Shown in pieces: positions 52,264 through 61,628 of a stretch of DNA of 64,000 nucleotides. The stretch is from positions 1,240,001 to 1,304,000 of the forward strand of contig CAWGBF010000015.1 of the NCBI GenBank assembly GCA_963820775.1. Reading direction: 5' to 3'. The notes beneath the pieces are model-generated. The model was not told the DNA's origin. It worked only from the letters and a program-made list of their open reading frames with translations, and did no database searches. The DNA is from Roseiarcus sp963820775 (GTDB lineage Bacteria; Pseudomonadota; Alphaproteobacteria; Rhizobiales; Beijerinckiaceae). A program made the translations under genes and the position numbers. The stretch's first letter is position 1. The number at the start of each line of letters is the position of its first letter.

Positions 52264-54188
52264 CCTGCTGCTCTCGCGTAACAATGTGAGTATCCCGGGT
52301 GACGTAGTGGGCGAGATCGAGCGCCCAGCGCGTCGTCCCATTGGCCGCCGCCGGTCGATCGACAGCAGTAAAGCCGAGGCTCGGATAGAGCTTGCTGATC
52401 ACGTCGTTCTTGGGCGTGGGAATATAATCGGCGACGAGCGTCCTTACGCCGCGCTCGCGCGCCGCCTCGACCGCGATATTCATCGCCTCGAATTCGAGCT
52501 CGCGGCCGAATACCCGGCAGCTCATCACCCAGTTCTCGATCTCGAGCGCCTCGTCGTCGTCTCCCGCCCGGCGCAGGATCATCGTGCTGATAAGACCGTT
52601 GTCGCCCAGCCGATCGAGAAGGCGGAATTGCAGGGTCAAGGAGTTGGGATCATCCATGATCTGCGACACCTCTTCGCTCGCGTAGCGGCGGGTGGTGGTG
52701 TTAAATTGGTTGGTCTTGTTGATGAGCTGGACGAACTCGAGCGTGATCGACGGCGGTGAACGGCCCGTAGACCGCCGTCATGTTCAGCCCGCGGAGGAAG
52801 TCGTCCATGCTTTCGGCGGATCCGAGCAGCGCCTCGCGTTCGGCGTTGGCGGCATATTGTTCGGCCCGGTTCCGGTCGTCAGCGGTGAAAGCGACCGCTT
52901 CGAAATAACCTGCGTCCGCCAGGCAGCGAACATAATGCGCAGCGTCGTCTGGCAATTCCGGCACAGCGACCATCGGCAGGCTCTGGCGGATGCGAGCCCG
53001 CTCGATTGGATTGTCGTCGACGAACACCAGGCTGTCGACGCCGATGTTGAGCCGTGTCGCGATCGCTTTCAGGTTTTGCGCCTTATCGTCCCAATTCGCC
53101 TGGAAGGCGGCAAAATCGGAACGGCGAAGAACCATTTCGGGGTGATCGCGAAACGCTGCTTCGGCGATCTTGGCGTCGTTCTTGGAGCAGACGGCGAGAA
53201 TGACGCCCCGCTCCTTGAGCTGCTTGGCGTAATGCTGCAAGGCGAGATGGGCTTCGCCTGCGGCGCTGCCTGCCCCCAAAACGATGCCGTCAACCCCGTC
53301 GTCTCCAATCACGCCGCCCCACAGCGTGTTGTCGAGATCGAGCACCAGACACTTCTTCGACAGGCCCCGCGAGGCGGCGACGATGCGGGCGGCGAGGTCG
53401 CCGTAGAGAGGCGCCGCCTGCGGCGCGATTTCCAGCTTGCCCTGAAGCCAGCGCCCCACGTCGAACCAGGCGTCGATCCCGTCCCGCTGGCTGGCCCGTG
53501 CGACATCCAGAATGAGCACGCCGTCGCGAGCCGCGGCGTCGCACACCTGGTCGTTGAGCCTGGCGATGACCGTCGCCGGCGCCCCGGGAACCATGCGGTC
53601 ATAGCCGCCGAACAGCGGCTCGCTCACGTCGATGAAGGTCTGCTGAATGACTGCCGCGCCGCCAATCTCGCGCGCCCTGCGCCAGAGCGAGCGCAATTCG
53701 GAGACGAATCGCCCGATTGCGCCATCGACTTCGGCCGCTGTGGCGGTGACCGCAACGCTCGCGATCGCCTCCCGCGCGGAGAGCGAGAACAACACCGCCT
53801 GCGGCTTGAACTGGTGCAGCGCCGACGCGGGATCGAGAAGATCCTGGCGATATTGCCCATAGGCTCCGCTATGGACCTCGATCAGCAATCTCCGCCTTAA
53901 ACCCGCGACCCGGATCGCGGGCGAAAGATGATCGACGGTCGAGGAGGCGAGAATGGCGAGCCGGACCGGCTGGAAGCCGGGCGCTTGCTTCAGATCCAAT
54001 CGCGCCAATGCCCGATCGAGTTGCACCGTCTCCAGAAATCCAAGCCGGCAGGCGGCGAGCGAGGCGAGGCCCTCGAGAGCCTCCGTCGGCTTGGCTTGAG
54101 CGAGCGCCGCGCGTAAGTCCTCGCGGAAATCTTGCGCCCTCGGCAGCCAGTTCATCATCGGACTTCGGGGGGAGGCGTCGTGCAGCAT
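52169..54188 (-). pseudogene. FkbH-like HAD-family glyceryltransferase with GNAT tail, one-base frameshift
   Basis: FkbH-type enzymes take 1,3-bisphosphoglycerate and load a glyceryl unit on an ACP. The main frame reads NWLPRAQDFREDLRAALAQ, the HAD motif KKCLVLDLDNTLWGGVIGDD, VILAVCSKNDAKIAEAAF and SLVFVDDNPIERARIRQSLP. It breaks at GAACTCGAG (52734-52735), where one extra base stands after TAVDHAR. The restored tail contains EVSQIMDDPNSLTLQFRLLD and a GNAT-like region (FEAMNIAVEAARERGVRTLV). The tail frame runs 95 bp into the ACP gene, so its true stop may be earlier. Both sides are well conserved, so an indel artefact is likely. Confidence 0.85.
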
Positions 54189-54233
54189 GGAGACGACCCG
54201 ATCGGTTGAGCGGTGAATTGAAATGGCCGGACT

Positions 54234-55253
54234 TCAGGAGCGCTTTGCGCCCTGTTTCTCCAGACAAGCGCGAATTTCTGGCCCCGCCGCCTCCAAAAAC
54301 GCCCGCGCCCATCGATCGGCGCTCGGCCGGTCGAGGTGGTAGCCGTCTGAGGTGTTGAGACCATCCAGCTCGGGCGCGACCAGCGGGAAGCCCGCGCCAG
54401 CTGCGATCGCTGACGCGTCGCCGACCTTTGTTTCTGGGTACGGAGCGTTGGTCAGGATCACACATCTCCCCTTCGCGAATTGCTTGAGAAAATCAACCGC
54501 ACGCGCAGTGCTGTCGCTGACCTCAGCCTGATCGACCTTCCGGTCGTAGCTGACCGCATTCTGCGGGGAGACCGGCTCCTCATGAGGAAGCCGGTAATAA
54601 GCCCCGGTTTCGCGCGAGCGGAAGATGACAAACCTCTGCCCGCAAAGCGCAGGGAAAGTTCCGCAAATCCGTTGATGCAGCCGCTGCGAGAAATGCTTCC
54701 ACTGGTATCGACTTTGTGCGTCCGGATCGTGCAGGATCGTCTTCGCCGCTGCGGTCTCTCTTCGGTCGAAAAAATCGTCAACATTAATGATGAAGACACT
54801 CGCGCGGGGATTCATCCGCCGCAAAAGCTCCTCGGTGAAATTCATGTTCTCGTTGTAGCTGAACGCCGCCAGGTAATATCGAGCCGACAGGCGCTTGAAC
54901 CAATCGTCCGTCGCCTCATTGGACAACGCCACCTGCAAGCGGCTGTTGCCGAGAACCAAGACGTCAGCATTTCGAGCATTGTCCAGCGCGGGGGGTTCGA
55001 GGTTAAAATAGAGGGCGCCGTGTTCGAAATCGGCATAATTCCCGCCGCCACAATAGGCGAGATAACGGTCCGCGCTGTAGCCCTGGGCCTGGCAAGCGAA
55101 GATGGATCTGGTCTTCAGCCAATAGGCGTAGGAAGCAAGCACCGCGATAAGAACAACGCCTATGTAAAGCCCCCAGTGGTTGGCGAAGATACCTTCCCGC
55201 GGCTTGGCCAATGTCTTGGGCATCGCGGGGACATCCAAAGCAGTCGTCTCCAT
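54234..55253 (-). CDS. SGNH-like membrane-anchored protein of the acylation cluster
   Basis: From this ATG the 339-residue protein has one N-terminal membrane segment (GLYIGVVLIAVLASYAYW) and a large exported domain. The domain holds VLVLGNSRLQVALSNEATD, in the place of the SGNH block I motif, and DGYHLDRPSADRWARAFLE near the C-terminus, in the place of the DxxH block V motif. This is the layout of DltD/AlgX-like partners of MBOAT acyltransferases. FkbH-like, ACP and MBOAT genes follow on the same strand. It probably attaches or moves an acyl group in the periplasm. The family call rests on motifs and context. Confidence 0.68.
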   Translation of the reverse strand: METTALDVPAMPKTLAKPREGIFANHWGLYIGVVLIAVLASYAYWLKTRSIFACQAQGYSADRYLAYCGGGNYADFEHGALYFNLEPPALDNARNADVLVLGNSRLQVALSNEATDDWFKRLSARYYLAAFSYNENMNFTEELLRRMNPRASVFIINVDDFFDRRETAAAKTILHDPDAQSRYQWKHFSQRLHQRICGTFPALCGQRFVIFRSRETGAYYRLPHEEPVSPQNAVSYDRKVDQAEVSDSTARAVDFLKQFAKGRCVILTNAPYPETKVGDASAIAAGAGFPLVAPELDGLNTSDGYHLDRPSADRWARAFLEAAGPEIRACLEKQGAKRS

Positions 55254-55283
55254 AGGCGCTCTCACTGCTGCGACGGGCATCAA

Positions 55284-56257
55284 TTGTTTGCGAACGACCT
55301 ACGACTGATCATCACGGTCGGCGTCGAAAGCGTGGTTCTGACAAAAACACGGCCCCTCTTGTAATTTGACGAGCCTACCGCAACCCGTGCTGCAGTGCAA
55401 CAGGGCTTTCTGGCTAACCGAAGTGGGGGCCGGAAAATCGTCGTGCAGGGCGTCAAAACTTCCACGCATCCGCGAACACTAGGCGATCAAACCGGGTTGA
55501 CTCGATGTAGCCGCCACGAGTGGTCCGCGGCGCCTTTCACACTATACGACCCTTCCCAAGGTGGACAAATGACTATGACCTCATGACGACGTTCTTGCGG
55601 TGCGTGCAACGCCCGCCATCCGGCGGCCTCTCTGGTTCGCGCACACCGTGTCTGGTTCGCAATCGTTGCGGTAGAAAATCCTTATGCCTTCGATCGCGCG
55701 ACGAGGCGCAATCACCAGCAGAGCGGCCCGGCCCGGCCGTGTTCGAGAACGTGCCTACCGGGCCGTCAGGGCCGACCTGCGACGTGCGAAGCGCTCAAGA
55801 TCGTATATGGTCCAACCACGACCCCTGAGCCAATGAGGTAAAATCCCTCCTCTAAGGGCCCTCGATCAAAACGACTGAATTACCTGGAAACGCAGAGATC
55901 GAATCGCCCGCGTCGCGCTCCGGGTCGCCTGGGCCATTCGATTCGGAATCGGTCATCGCAAATTCGCTCTTTTTACTGGTGTAGAGCGCACAATTTGGTT
56001 TACGGCGGCGGCGGCCGACAAAAATCGGTTGGCGTTCGATTTTCGCCGCGCCGCGCACCCAACCCGGCGACGGGAAACATAGAGCAACGAAGGGCTGCCC
56101 GCCTTGCTCCGCCTCAGTCAAATGCAGGCCGGACGTCGCCGCCGAAGAGGGCGCGTGCACCCGGGCCGATGGCGGTCGAACTCGACGGGACTCGAAAGAA
56201 GCGGCACGAGAAAATTTGCTGCGCAATTTCTGTCGATAGCGAATTAACTTGTCCGGT
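55284..56257. other. gene-free stretch before the ISNCY element
   Basis: Nearly 1 kb with no supported gene. The long minus-strand frame 55852-56724 is an antisense shadow in part and has Arg/Ser-rich noise composition. CTGGTTCGC occurs twice close together at about 55623 and 55642. The promoter of the acylation cluster should be at the left end. Confidence 0.45.
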
Positions 56258-57637
56258 TTTGGTAGCACATCATATGTCCGCTTCTTCTGGTTCTGTTCTG
56301 CTGTGGGCGGGGTGGGCAAGCCGGAGGCTTGTCCATGCCGTCCACAGGGTTGCCGCCGCCGAGCGGATTTAAGCGGCGCGTTGGACAGGGCCGTCGTCCT
56401 TGAGCCTGCCTTTCTCGTCGTAGCGGCCGATGCAGCGCGGGCCGAGAAAGAGGGCGTGCGAGCCGTCGGGATAGACGTGGACCTTGACCCGCGCCCTGAC
56501 GAAATGGGGCCGCATCGGGCTTTCGGGGATCTGCAGCTTGAGCGTGCGGTAGGAGACGCAATTGTCCTGGCCGACCTGCCGCTCCTCCTCGACGCACAGG
56601 ATCTCGCCGAGATCGACGCCGGGAATGGGCGTGAAGGCCGAGCCTTCGCCGGCCGGCTCAACCGCGAAGCGCGCGTTGTGGGCCGGCAGATAGACCTCGC
56701 CGATGAAGGCGTTGGCCGCCTCAATGTCGGTTATGCCGGCGAGCCGCAGTTCCTTGGCCAGCCGGTCCTGCAGCGTGCCGAACATCCGTTCCGAACGGCC
56801 TCTGGCCTGCGGCGAATAGGCCCCGATATGCTCGATCCCGAGCTGGGCCAGCGCCCTTCCGACCTGTGTCGGATGACCCCGATCGATCTCGCCGCCAGCT
56901 TTCGGGGTGTGAAAGTAATGCGCCCCGCGATCGGTGTAGAGGCTCATCGGCAGGCCATGCTGCGAGAAAACCTCGCTTAAGCCCCGGAAGGTCGAGGCGG
57001 TTCCTTCCTCCTCGACGAGAAAGGCCGAATAGATCGCCCCCGTCGCATCGTCCATTGTGACGATCAGGTCGAGCGGCGGTTCGCCCTCGAGCCATTCATG
57101 CCGCGAGCCGTCCTGATGCAGCATCATGCCCGGCAGCGGACGCCGCTCGCGCTTCCTGCGGTGGGCGCCCTTGCGCGGCGCCTTGGCCACGACGCCCGCC
57201 CACTGAAGATGCAGCTTGAGCCAGGTGTAGCCCCAGCCGAAGCCGTGATCCTTGATCAGATGCTCGTGGAAGTGCTTGACCGTGAAGCCCTGGTAGCGCT
57301 CGCGGTAGAGCCGCTCGACCTCCTCCGCCCGGTCGGCCGGAACCCGCTTGCCCGACGCCTTGCCGAGCCGGCCGTCCAATGAGCCCGGCCTCGCCGTCCT
57401 CCTCGTAGCGCCGCGTCCAGCGCCGGAACGTCCGCTCGCTCACCCCGAGCAACTCCGCCGCCTCCGCCTGGTTGAGCTCCGCCGATTCCCAGCGGTGAAG
57501 AAGCGTCAAAAACTTCGCCATGCGCACAGGCTCTTGGGCTTCCCTCCGGCCCATCCAGACCCTCCCAAAAGGGCCGGACTTACCGGACAGATCGTGCGCT
57601 ACCTAAACCGGACATATCGTGTGCTACCGACAGTCCA
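56258..57637 (-). mobile_element. ISNCY-type (IS1202/ISDol1-like) insertion sequence
   Basis: The element has inverted ends: GGTAGCACATCATATGTCCG (56261-56280) on the left and the matching CGGACATATCGTGTGCTACC (57609-57628) on the right. A second, tandem copy of the right-end motif lies at 57583-57603 (25-bp period). It carries one transposase gene with a frameshift. Exact ends are uncertain by a few bases. Confidence 0.8.
56369..57554 (-). pseudogene. ISNCY-family transposase, one-base frameshift
   Basis: The N-terminal frame has a helix-turn-helix typical of these transposases (AEAAELLGVSERTFRRWTRR). The catalytic domain in the next frame has LIVTMDDATGAIYSAFL (Asp), SLYTDRGAHYFHTP (Asp) and GRSERMFGTLQDRLAKELR (Glu). 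The frames are joined at plus-strand position 57380, where one extra base separates EDGEAGL from LDGRLGKASGKRVP. I see no slippery heptamer there, and the shift has the same sign as the suspected indels elsewhere. An inactive copy or a sequencing error are both possible. Confidence 0.8.
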
Positions 57638-57794
57638 GCGACATTTTCTTGCAGAAAAGCTGAACTCCATGCTATATGATCAAAGAGGCGCCGGATCGAA
57701 CCGGTCGTCGCCAAAGCTTGGCCGCGAGAGAAGGAGACAGAAACGCGCTTAGGGACGATTCAGCGCAGAGCCTGAAAGGGGAAAAGTTATTTTT

Positions 57795-57912
57795 ATTTGA
57801 ATCGGCCGCAACCCATTGAAAAGGCCCGATTCGAAAAAATAAACGTAAGCAAATGAAAGCAATTTTGCTTGCGTTTGTTTTCGTCTATTTGCATTTACTT
57901 GCGTTTATTCAA
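57795..57912 (+). repeat. AT-rich dispersed repeat, copy 2
   Basis: Nearly identical to 15416-15533 over about 115 bp, including AACCCATTGAAAAG and GAAAGCAATTTTGCTTGC. Its right end overlaps the last codons of the mismatch glycosylase gene, as copy 1 lies just beyond the stop of another minus-strand gene. Confidence 0.75.
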
Positions 57913-58509
57913 ACGATCTACAAGCAGAACACGTTGTCTAGCGCGGATTGCGGCGGCGTTAGCTCGGGCGACGGCGGGCTTGGCGAAGCGGGTCTTGTCG
58001 GCGAGCATCCGCCACCAATGCGTGTTGGTCTCCCAATTCCAACCGGCGGTTGGCGACGGCGAAGGCAGGAGCCACAGCCGGGTTCGGCCAATACGCTCGC
58101 GCTGCTCGCCGAAGCCGGCGGCCCGGCCGAGATACCGGCGTCCGGCGGTGAGGCTCGTGAACGCCAGCCACTCGGGCTCAGCGGCCGTAATCTTGACCTC
58201 GAGCGCAGCGCAGGCGTCACGGCCAAGCGCGCCGGCTGGCAGCTCGCGATCCATGCCGCTCACGTGCTTGGCGATGTCGGTCAGGCCCAATCCCCATTGC
58301 AGCAGTTCTGCGTATTCTTCCGGCTTGAGCTGTCGCGGTGTCAGCCCGAAGGCATGGAGCGCCGACCAGAACCGGTTCTGCGGATGGGCGTAATAGGCGC
58401 CGCGCGCCGCGGAGACATTCCCCGCCGCCGTGCCGCAGAAGACGATCTTAAGGCCAGGCTGTATCAGGTCGGGCAGCACATGCGCCCGATTGCCGGTCGG
58501 CGCGCCCAT
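57895..58509 (-). CDS. mug: mismatch-specific DNA glycosylase (Mug/TDG family)
   Basis: The 204-residue protein has the Mug active-site region IVFCGTAAGNVSAARGAYYA, HPQNRFWSALHAFGLTPR and LGLTDIAKHVSGMDRELP. It removes uracil or thymine from G:U and G:T mismatches. The ATG overlaps the stop of the upstream hexomutase gene by one base, so the two are co-transcribed. The last codons (LLVDRLNKRK) are encoded by the AT-rich dispersed repeat, so the native C-terminus may have been replaced by repeat sequence. Confidence 0.88.
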   Translation of the reverse strand: MGAPTGNRAHVLPDLIQPGLKIVFCGTAAGNVSAARGAYYAHPQNRFWSALHAFGLTPRQLKPEEYAELLQWGLGLTDIAKHVSGMDRELPAGALGRDACAALEVKITAAEPEWLAFTSLTAGRRYLGRAAGFGEQRERIGRTRLWLLPSPSPTAGWNWETNTHWWRMLADKTRFAKPAVARANAAAIRARQRVLLVDRLNKRK

Positions 58510-60008
58510 CAGATCGTCTGGTTGTAGGCGCCGACTTCAGGGTTCTCGCGCAAGATCCGGTCGACGGCTTCGAACATCGCCCGCATGCGCGCCTCCGACG
58601 CCGGGCTCTCGACGACGACCACCAGTTCCGGCTTGTTCGACGAAGCGCGAACCAACCCCCACGTGCCATCTGCGACCATGACCCTGACGCCGTTCACGGT
58701 GATGACCTCGCGGATCGGCTGGCCGGCGAACGGCTCGCCCCGGGCCCGCATCGCCCGGAGCCGCGCGACAACGCGCTCGGCGACTTCGTATTTGACCTCG
58801 TCGGCGCAATGGGGCGACATCGTCGGCGAGCCCCAGGTCTTGGGCAGGTCGCGATAGAGATCGGCCATCGACTTCCCCGGGTTCCGGTCCAGCATGTCGA
58901 GGATGGCGATCGCGGTGACAAAACCGTCGTCGTACCCGCGCCCGATCGGCGTGTTGAAGAAGAAATGCCCCGACTTCTCGAAGCCAGCGAGCGCGTTCAA
59001 ATCCCTGACCCGCCGCTTGATGTGCGAATGGCCGGTCTTCCAGAAATCGACCTTGACGCCATTGGCGCGAAGCACGGGATCGGTTGCGAACAGCCCGGTC
59101 GACTTGACGTCGACGACGAAGGTCGCGCCTTTGTGCAGCGCCGACAGGTCGCGCGCCAGCATGACCCCGATCTTGTCGGCGAAAATCTCCTTGCCCTCGT
59201 TGTCGACGATGCCGCAGCGGTCGCCGTCGCCGTCGAAACCGAGCGCAAGGTCAGCGCCCGTCTCTTCCACCGCCGCCGCCATCGCGTGCAACATCCGCAT
59301 ATCCTCCGGGTTCGGATTGTAACGCGGGAAGGTGAAGTCGAGTTCGCAGTCGAGCGGAACGACGTCCACGCCGAGCGCGCTCAGGAGCTTGGGCGCGAAC
59401 GCCCCAGCGGTCCCGTTGCCGCAAGCGGCGACGGCCTTGAGTCGGCGTCTCAGTTTCGGGCGGCTGGTCAAATCGGCGATATAGCGAGTAGGAAAGTCGG
59501 GCACGAACTCATACCCGCCGCCCGCCTCAGGACCGTAATCGCCGGCGATCACGATGTCGCGCAGGCGCGCCATCTCCTCGGGCCCGAAGGTCACCGGCCT
59601 CGCCGCGCCCATCTTCACCCCGGTCCAGCCGTTGTCGTTGTGGGAGGCGGTCACCATTGCAACCGCCGGAGCATCCAGCGCGAACTGGGCGAAATAGGCC
59701 ATCGGCGTGAGCGCGAGCCCGATGTCGCGCACATATGCCCCGCCGGCCATCAGTCCGGCGGTCAACGCCAGCTTGATCGAAGCCGAATAGCTGCGGAAAT
59801 CGTGACCGACGACGACCTCACGCGCAACGCCAAGCTCTTTCAGGAGGCGGGCGAGACCGAGCCCGAGCGCCTGCGCGCCCATCAGGTTGATCTCTTTTTC
59901 GAACAGCCAGCGCGCATCGTATTCGCGAAAGCCGGTCGGCTTCACCATCGGCTGCGATTCGAAGGCGCAGGTGTTGGGGGACAGTTTGGGCTCAGGTTTG
60001 GGGAACAA
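58509..60008 (-). CDS. phosphomannomutase/phosphoglucomutase
   Basis: The 499-residue alpha-D-phosphohexomutase has the phosphoserine loop VAMVTASHNDNGWTGVKMG, the metal loop LGFDGDGDRCGI, the sugar-binding loop GFEKSGHFFFN and a C-terminal phosphate loop (VRASSNKPELVV). It interconverts hexose 1- and 6-phosphates and feeds nucleotide-sugar synthesis for surface glycans. The start is TTG, giving the N-terminal segment typical of close relatives; an ATG 20 codons later (MVKPTGFREYDARW) is the alternative. It is followed by mug and lies inside the surface-modification region. Confidence 0.93.
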   Translation of the reverse strand: MFPKPEPKLSPNTCAFESQPMVKPTGFREYDARWLFEKEINLMGAQALGLGLARLLKELGVAREVVVGHDFRSYSASIKLALTAGLMAGGAYVRDIGLALTPMAYFAQFALDAPAVAMVTASHNDNGWTGVKMGAARPVTFGPEEMARLRDIVIAGDYGPEAGGGYEFVPDFPTRYIADLTSRPKLRRRLKAVAACGNGTAGAFAPKLLSALGVDVVPLDCELDFTFPRYNPNPEDMRMLHAMAAAVEETGADLALGFDGDGDRCGIVDNEGKEIFADKIGVMLARDLSALHKGATFVVDVKSTGLFATDPVLRANGVKVDFWKTGHSHIKRRVRDLNALAGFEKSGHFFFNTPIGRGYDDGFVTAIAILDMLDRNPGKSMADLYRDLPKTWGSPTMSPHCADEVKYEVAERVVARLRAMRARGEPFAGQPIREVITVNGVRVMVADGTWGLVRASSNKPELVVVVESPASEARMRAMFEAVDRILRENPEVGAYNQTI

Positions 60009-60323
60009 GGAGGATCTCAGCCATGGGCATGCGGGGCGCGGCGCTCTGCCGCAGGCCCGTCGCGGGGCTTAGAGGACCCAAACGGCCGAAGCAACCGGCG
60101 TGTCCATTCCCTTCGTCAGCCGTGCGGTACGTTGGTCATGCGGCGCTTGAACCCTGATGCGCGAACTGTTAGAATTTGCACTGTAGTCCTGCTAAGGTAG
60201 AGCGCGCGGGTTGCCGCCGCCCCCGGGGACGAGTTATCTCTCAATAATGTCGGGACGAAACGAACGGGATGGTCACGGGCCGCGGACGCAGGGTTCGGCG
60301 CGCTTTGCTGATGGAGTTCGACC
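60009..60323. other. divergent promoter region
   Basis: This 315-bp segment separates the minus-strand hexomutase from the plus-strand acyltransferase operon. It must hold promoters for both. No gene and no clear palindrome are visible. Confidence 0.45.
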
Positions 60324-60845
60324 GTGAATTTATCCGACCTGCGCTCGACCGGCGTCCTGGCGGTCGTGCGCCGCGAGCTTCGCCCCTGGTTTTCGGAATT
60401 GCGGCGTCTTTATTTCAATAAAATATGGGGAATGGATATTCGGCCTGGCTGCCGGATTTCTTATTCAGCGAAATTGGACAAGAACTACCCTCGCGGCATC
60501 CATATCGGCGAAGACACCGCGATCAATTTCGGCGCTTGCGTTCTCGCCCACGACACGGTGCGCGGGCTTCATGTGCATACGTGGATTGGCAAAGAATGTA
60601 ACATCGGCGCGCAGAGCATGATCCTGCCAGGCGTCAGGGTCGGTGATAATTGCGTGGTCGCCGCGGCGAGCGTGGTGATGAAGGACGTGCCGTCGAACTG
60701 CCTTGTCGCGGGCAACCCCGCGCGCATCATGGAGAAAGGCATTCAAACCGGCCGATTGGGCATTATCAACCGCACGGTCCGGGCGGACTTCGGAACGGCT
60801 TCGTCCGTATCCGACCAAGAGGCTCCCGAAAAAGCGGCTTCGTGA
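60324..60845 (+). CDS. hexapeptide-repeat acyltransferase
   Basis: The 173-residue protein has left-handed beta-helix hexapeptide repeats, as in NIHIGEDTAINFGACVLAHD-like positions (here IHIGEDTAINFGACVLAHD), WIGKECNIGAQSMILPGVRV and VGDNCVVAAASVVMKDVPSN. Such enzymes transfer acetyl or other acyl groups to sugars or amino sugars. The start is GTG. It opens a plus-strand operon with SDR, AMP-ligase and LuxE-like genes, so it may act on the product of those enzymes. Confidence 0.87.
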   Translation: MNLSDLRSTGVLAVVRRELRPWFSELRRLYFNKIWGMDIRPGCRISYSAKLDKNYPRGIHIGEDTAINFGACVLAHDTVRGLHVHTWIGKECNIGAQSMILPGVRVGDNCVVAAASVVMKDVPSNCLVAGNPARIMEKGIQTGRLGIINRTVRADFGTASSVSDQEAPEKAAS

Positions 60846-60878
60846 AGCCGACTGCCGGTTGACTTGCAGGCGCAAAAC

Positions 60879-61628
60879 ATGACCGTCATCGATCTGAGCG
60901 GCCGCGTGGCCATTGTGACCGGCGCGTCTCGCGGCATCGGACGAGCCGCGGCCGAAACCCTGCTCAAGGCAGGGTGCAGCGTCGTGCTCAACGCTCGAGC
61001 CTCCGACGAAGCATCAGCGAGCTTCGCGGAATTTGAGAGGGAATATCCCGATCGGGTGGCGGCGGTTTACGGGTCCGTTGCGGATAGCCCCACCGCGACA
61101 GCGCTCATCCAGAGCGCGATGAAACGCAAACGCCTCGACATCCTGGTCAACAACGCCGGCATCCTTCGCGATAAGCTCATCGGCATGATCTCGGACGCCG
61201 AGATCAACGAGTTGTTTGACGTCAACATCATCGGGTTGATTAAGATCACCCAGCTAGCCGCGCGCCTGATGTCGCGTCGCAAGAGCGGATCGATCATCAA
61301 CGTCTCGTCTATCGTCGGACGAAGAGGAAATAGCGGCCAGACCGTCTATTCCGCGACCAAGGCCGCGGTCATTGGCGCGACTTTTTCCGCAGCTAAGGAG
61401 CTGGGGCCAATGAACATCCGCGTCAACGCGGTTGCGCCGGGACTGATCCAAACCTCGATGATCGAGGCCATCCCCGGAGATAAACGCAAGAGCCTGGAGT
61501 CGCAAATCGCGATGGGTCGGGTTGGCGCCGCGCAAGATGTCGCCGACACGATCTTGTTTCTCGCTTCTGACCTTTCGTCCTATGTGACCGGGCAGATCAT
61601 CGGGGTTGATGGCGGCCTCATTGTATGA
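60879..61628 (+). CDS. short-chain dehydrogenase/reductase (FabG-like)
   Basis: The 249-residue SDR has RVAIVTGASRGIGRAAAETL for the cofactor, LVNNAGILRDKLIGMISDAE, and IINVSSIVGRRGNSGQTVYS followed by ATKAAVIG with the Ser-Tyr-Lys triad. It resembles 3-oxoacyl-ACP reductase. In this operon it probably reduces an acyl-thioester or aldehyde intermediate. The ATG is preferred over the TTG five codons earlier. Its stop overlaps the start of the AMP-ligase gene (ATGA). Confidence 0.92.
   Translation: MTVIDLSGRVAIVTGASRGIGRAAAETLLKAGCSVVLNARASDEASASFAEFEREYPDRVAAVYGSVADSPTATALIQSAMKRKRLDILVNNAGILRDKLIGMISDAEINELFDVNIIGLIKITQLAARLMSRRKSGSIINVSSIVGRRGNSGQTVYSATKAAVIGATFSAAKELGPMNIRVNAVAPGLIQTSMIEAIPGDKRKSLESQIAMGRVGAAQDVADTILFLASDLSSYVTGQIIGVDGGLIV

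Noticed and set aside
52021..52341. Longer ACP start at 52341
   Set aside because: The extra 26 residues are not ACP-like and overlap the FkbH tail; the ATG at 52263 gives the standard 80-residue protein.
55852..56724. 290-codon minus-strand ORF
   Set aside because: It overlaps the ISNCY transposase in another frame and is Arg/Ser-rich noise elsewhere.
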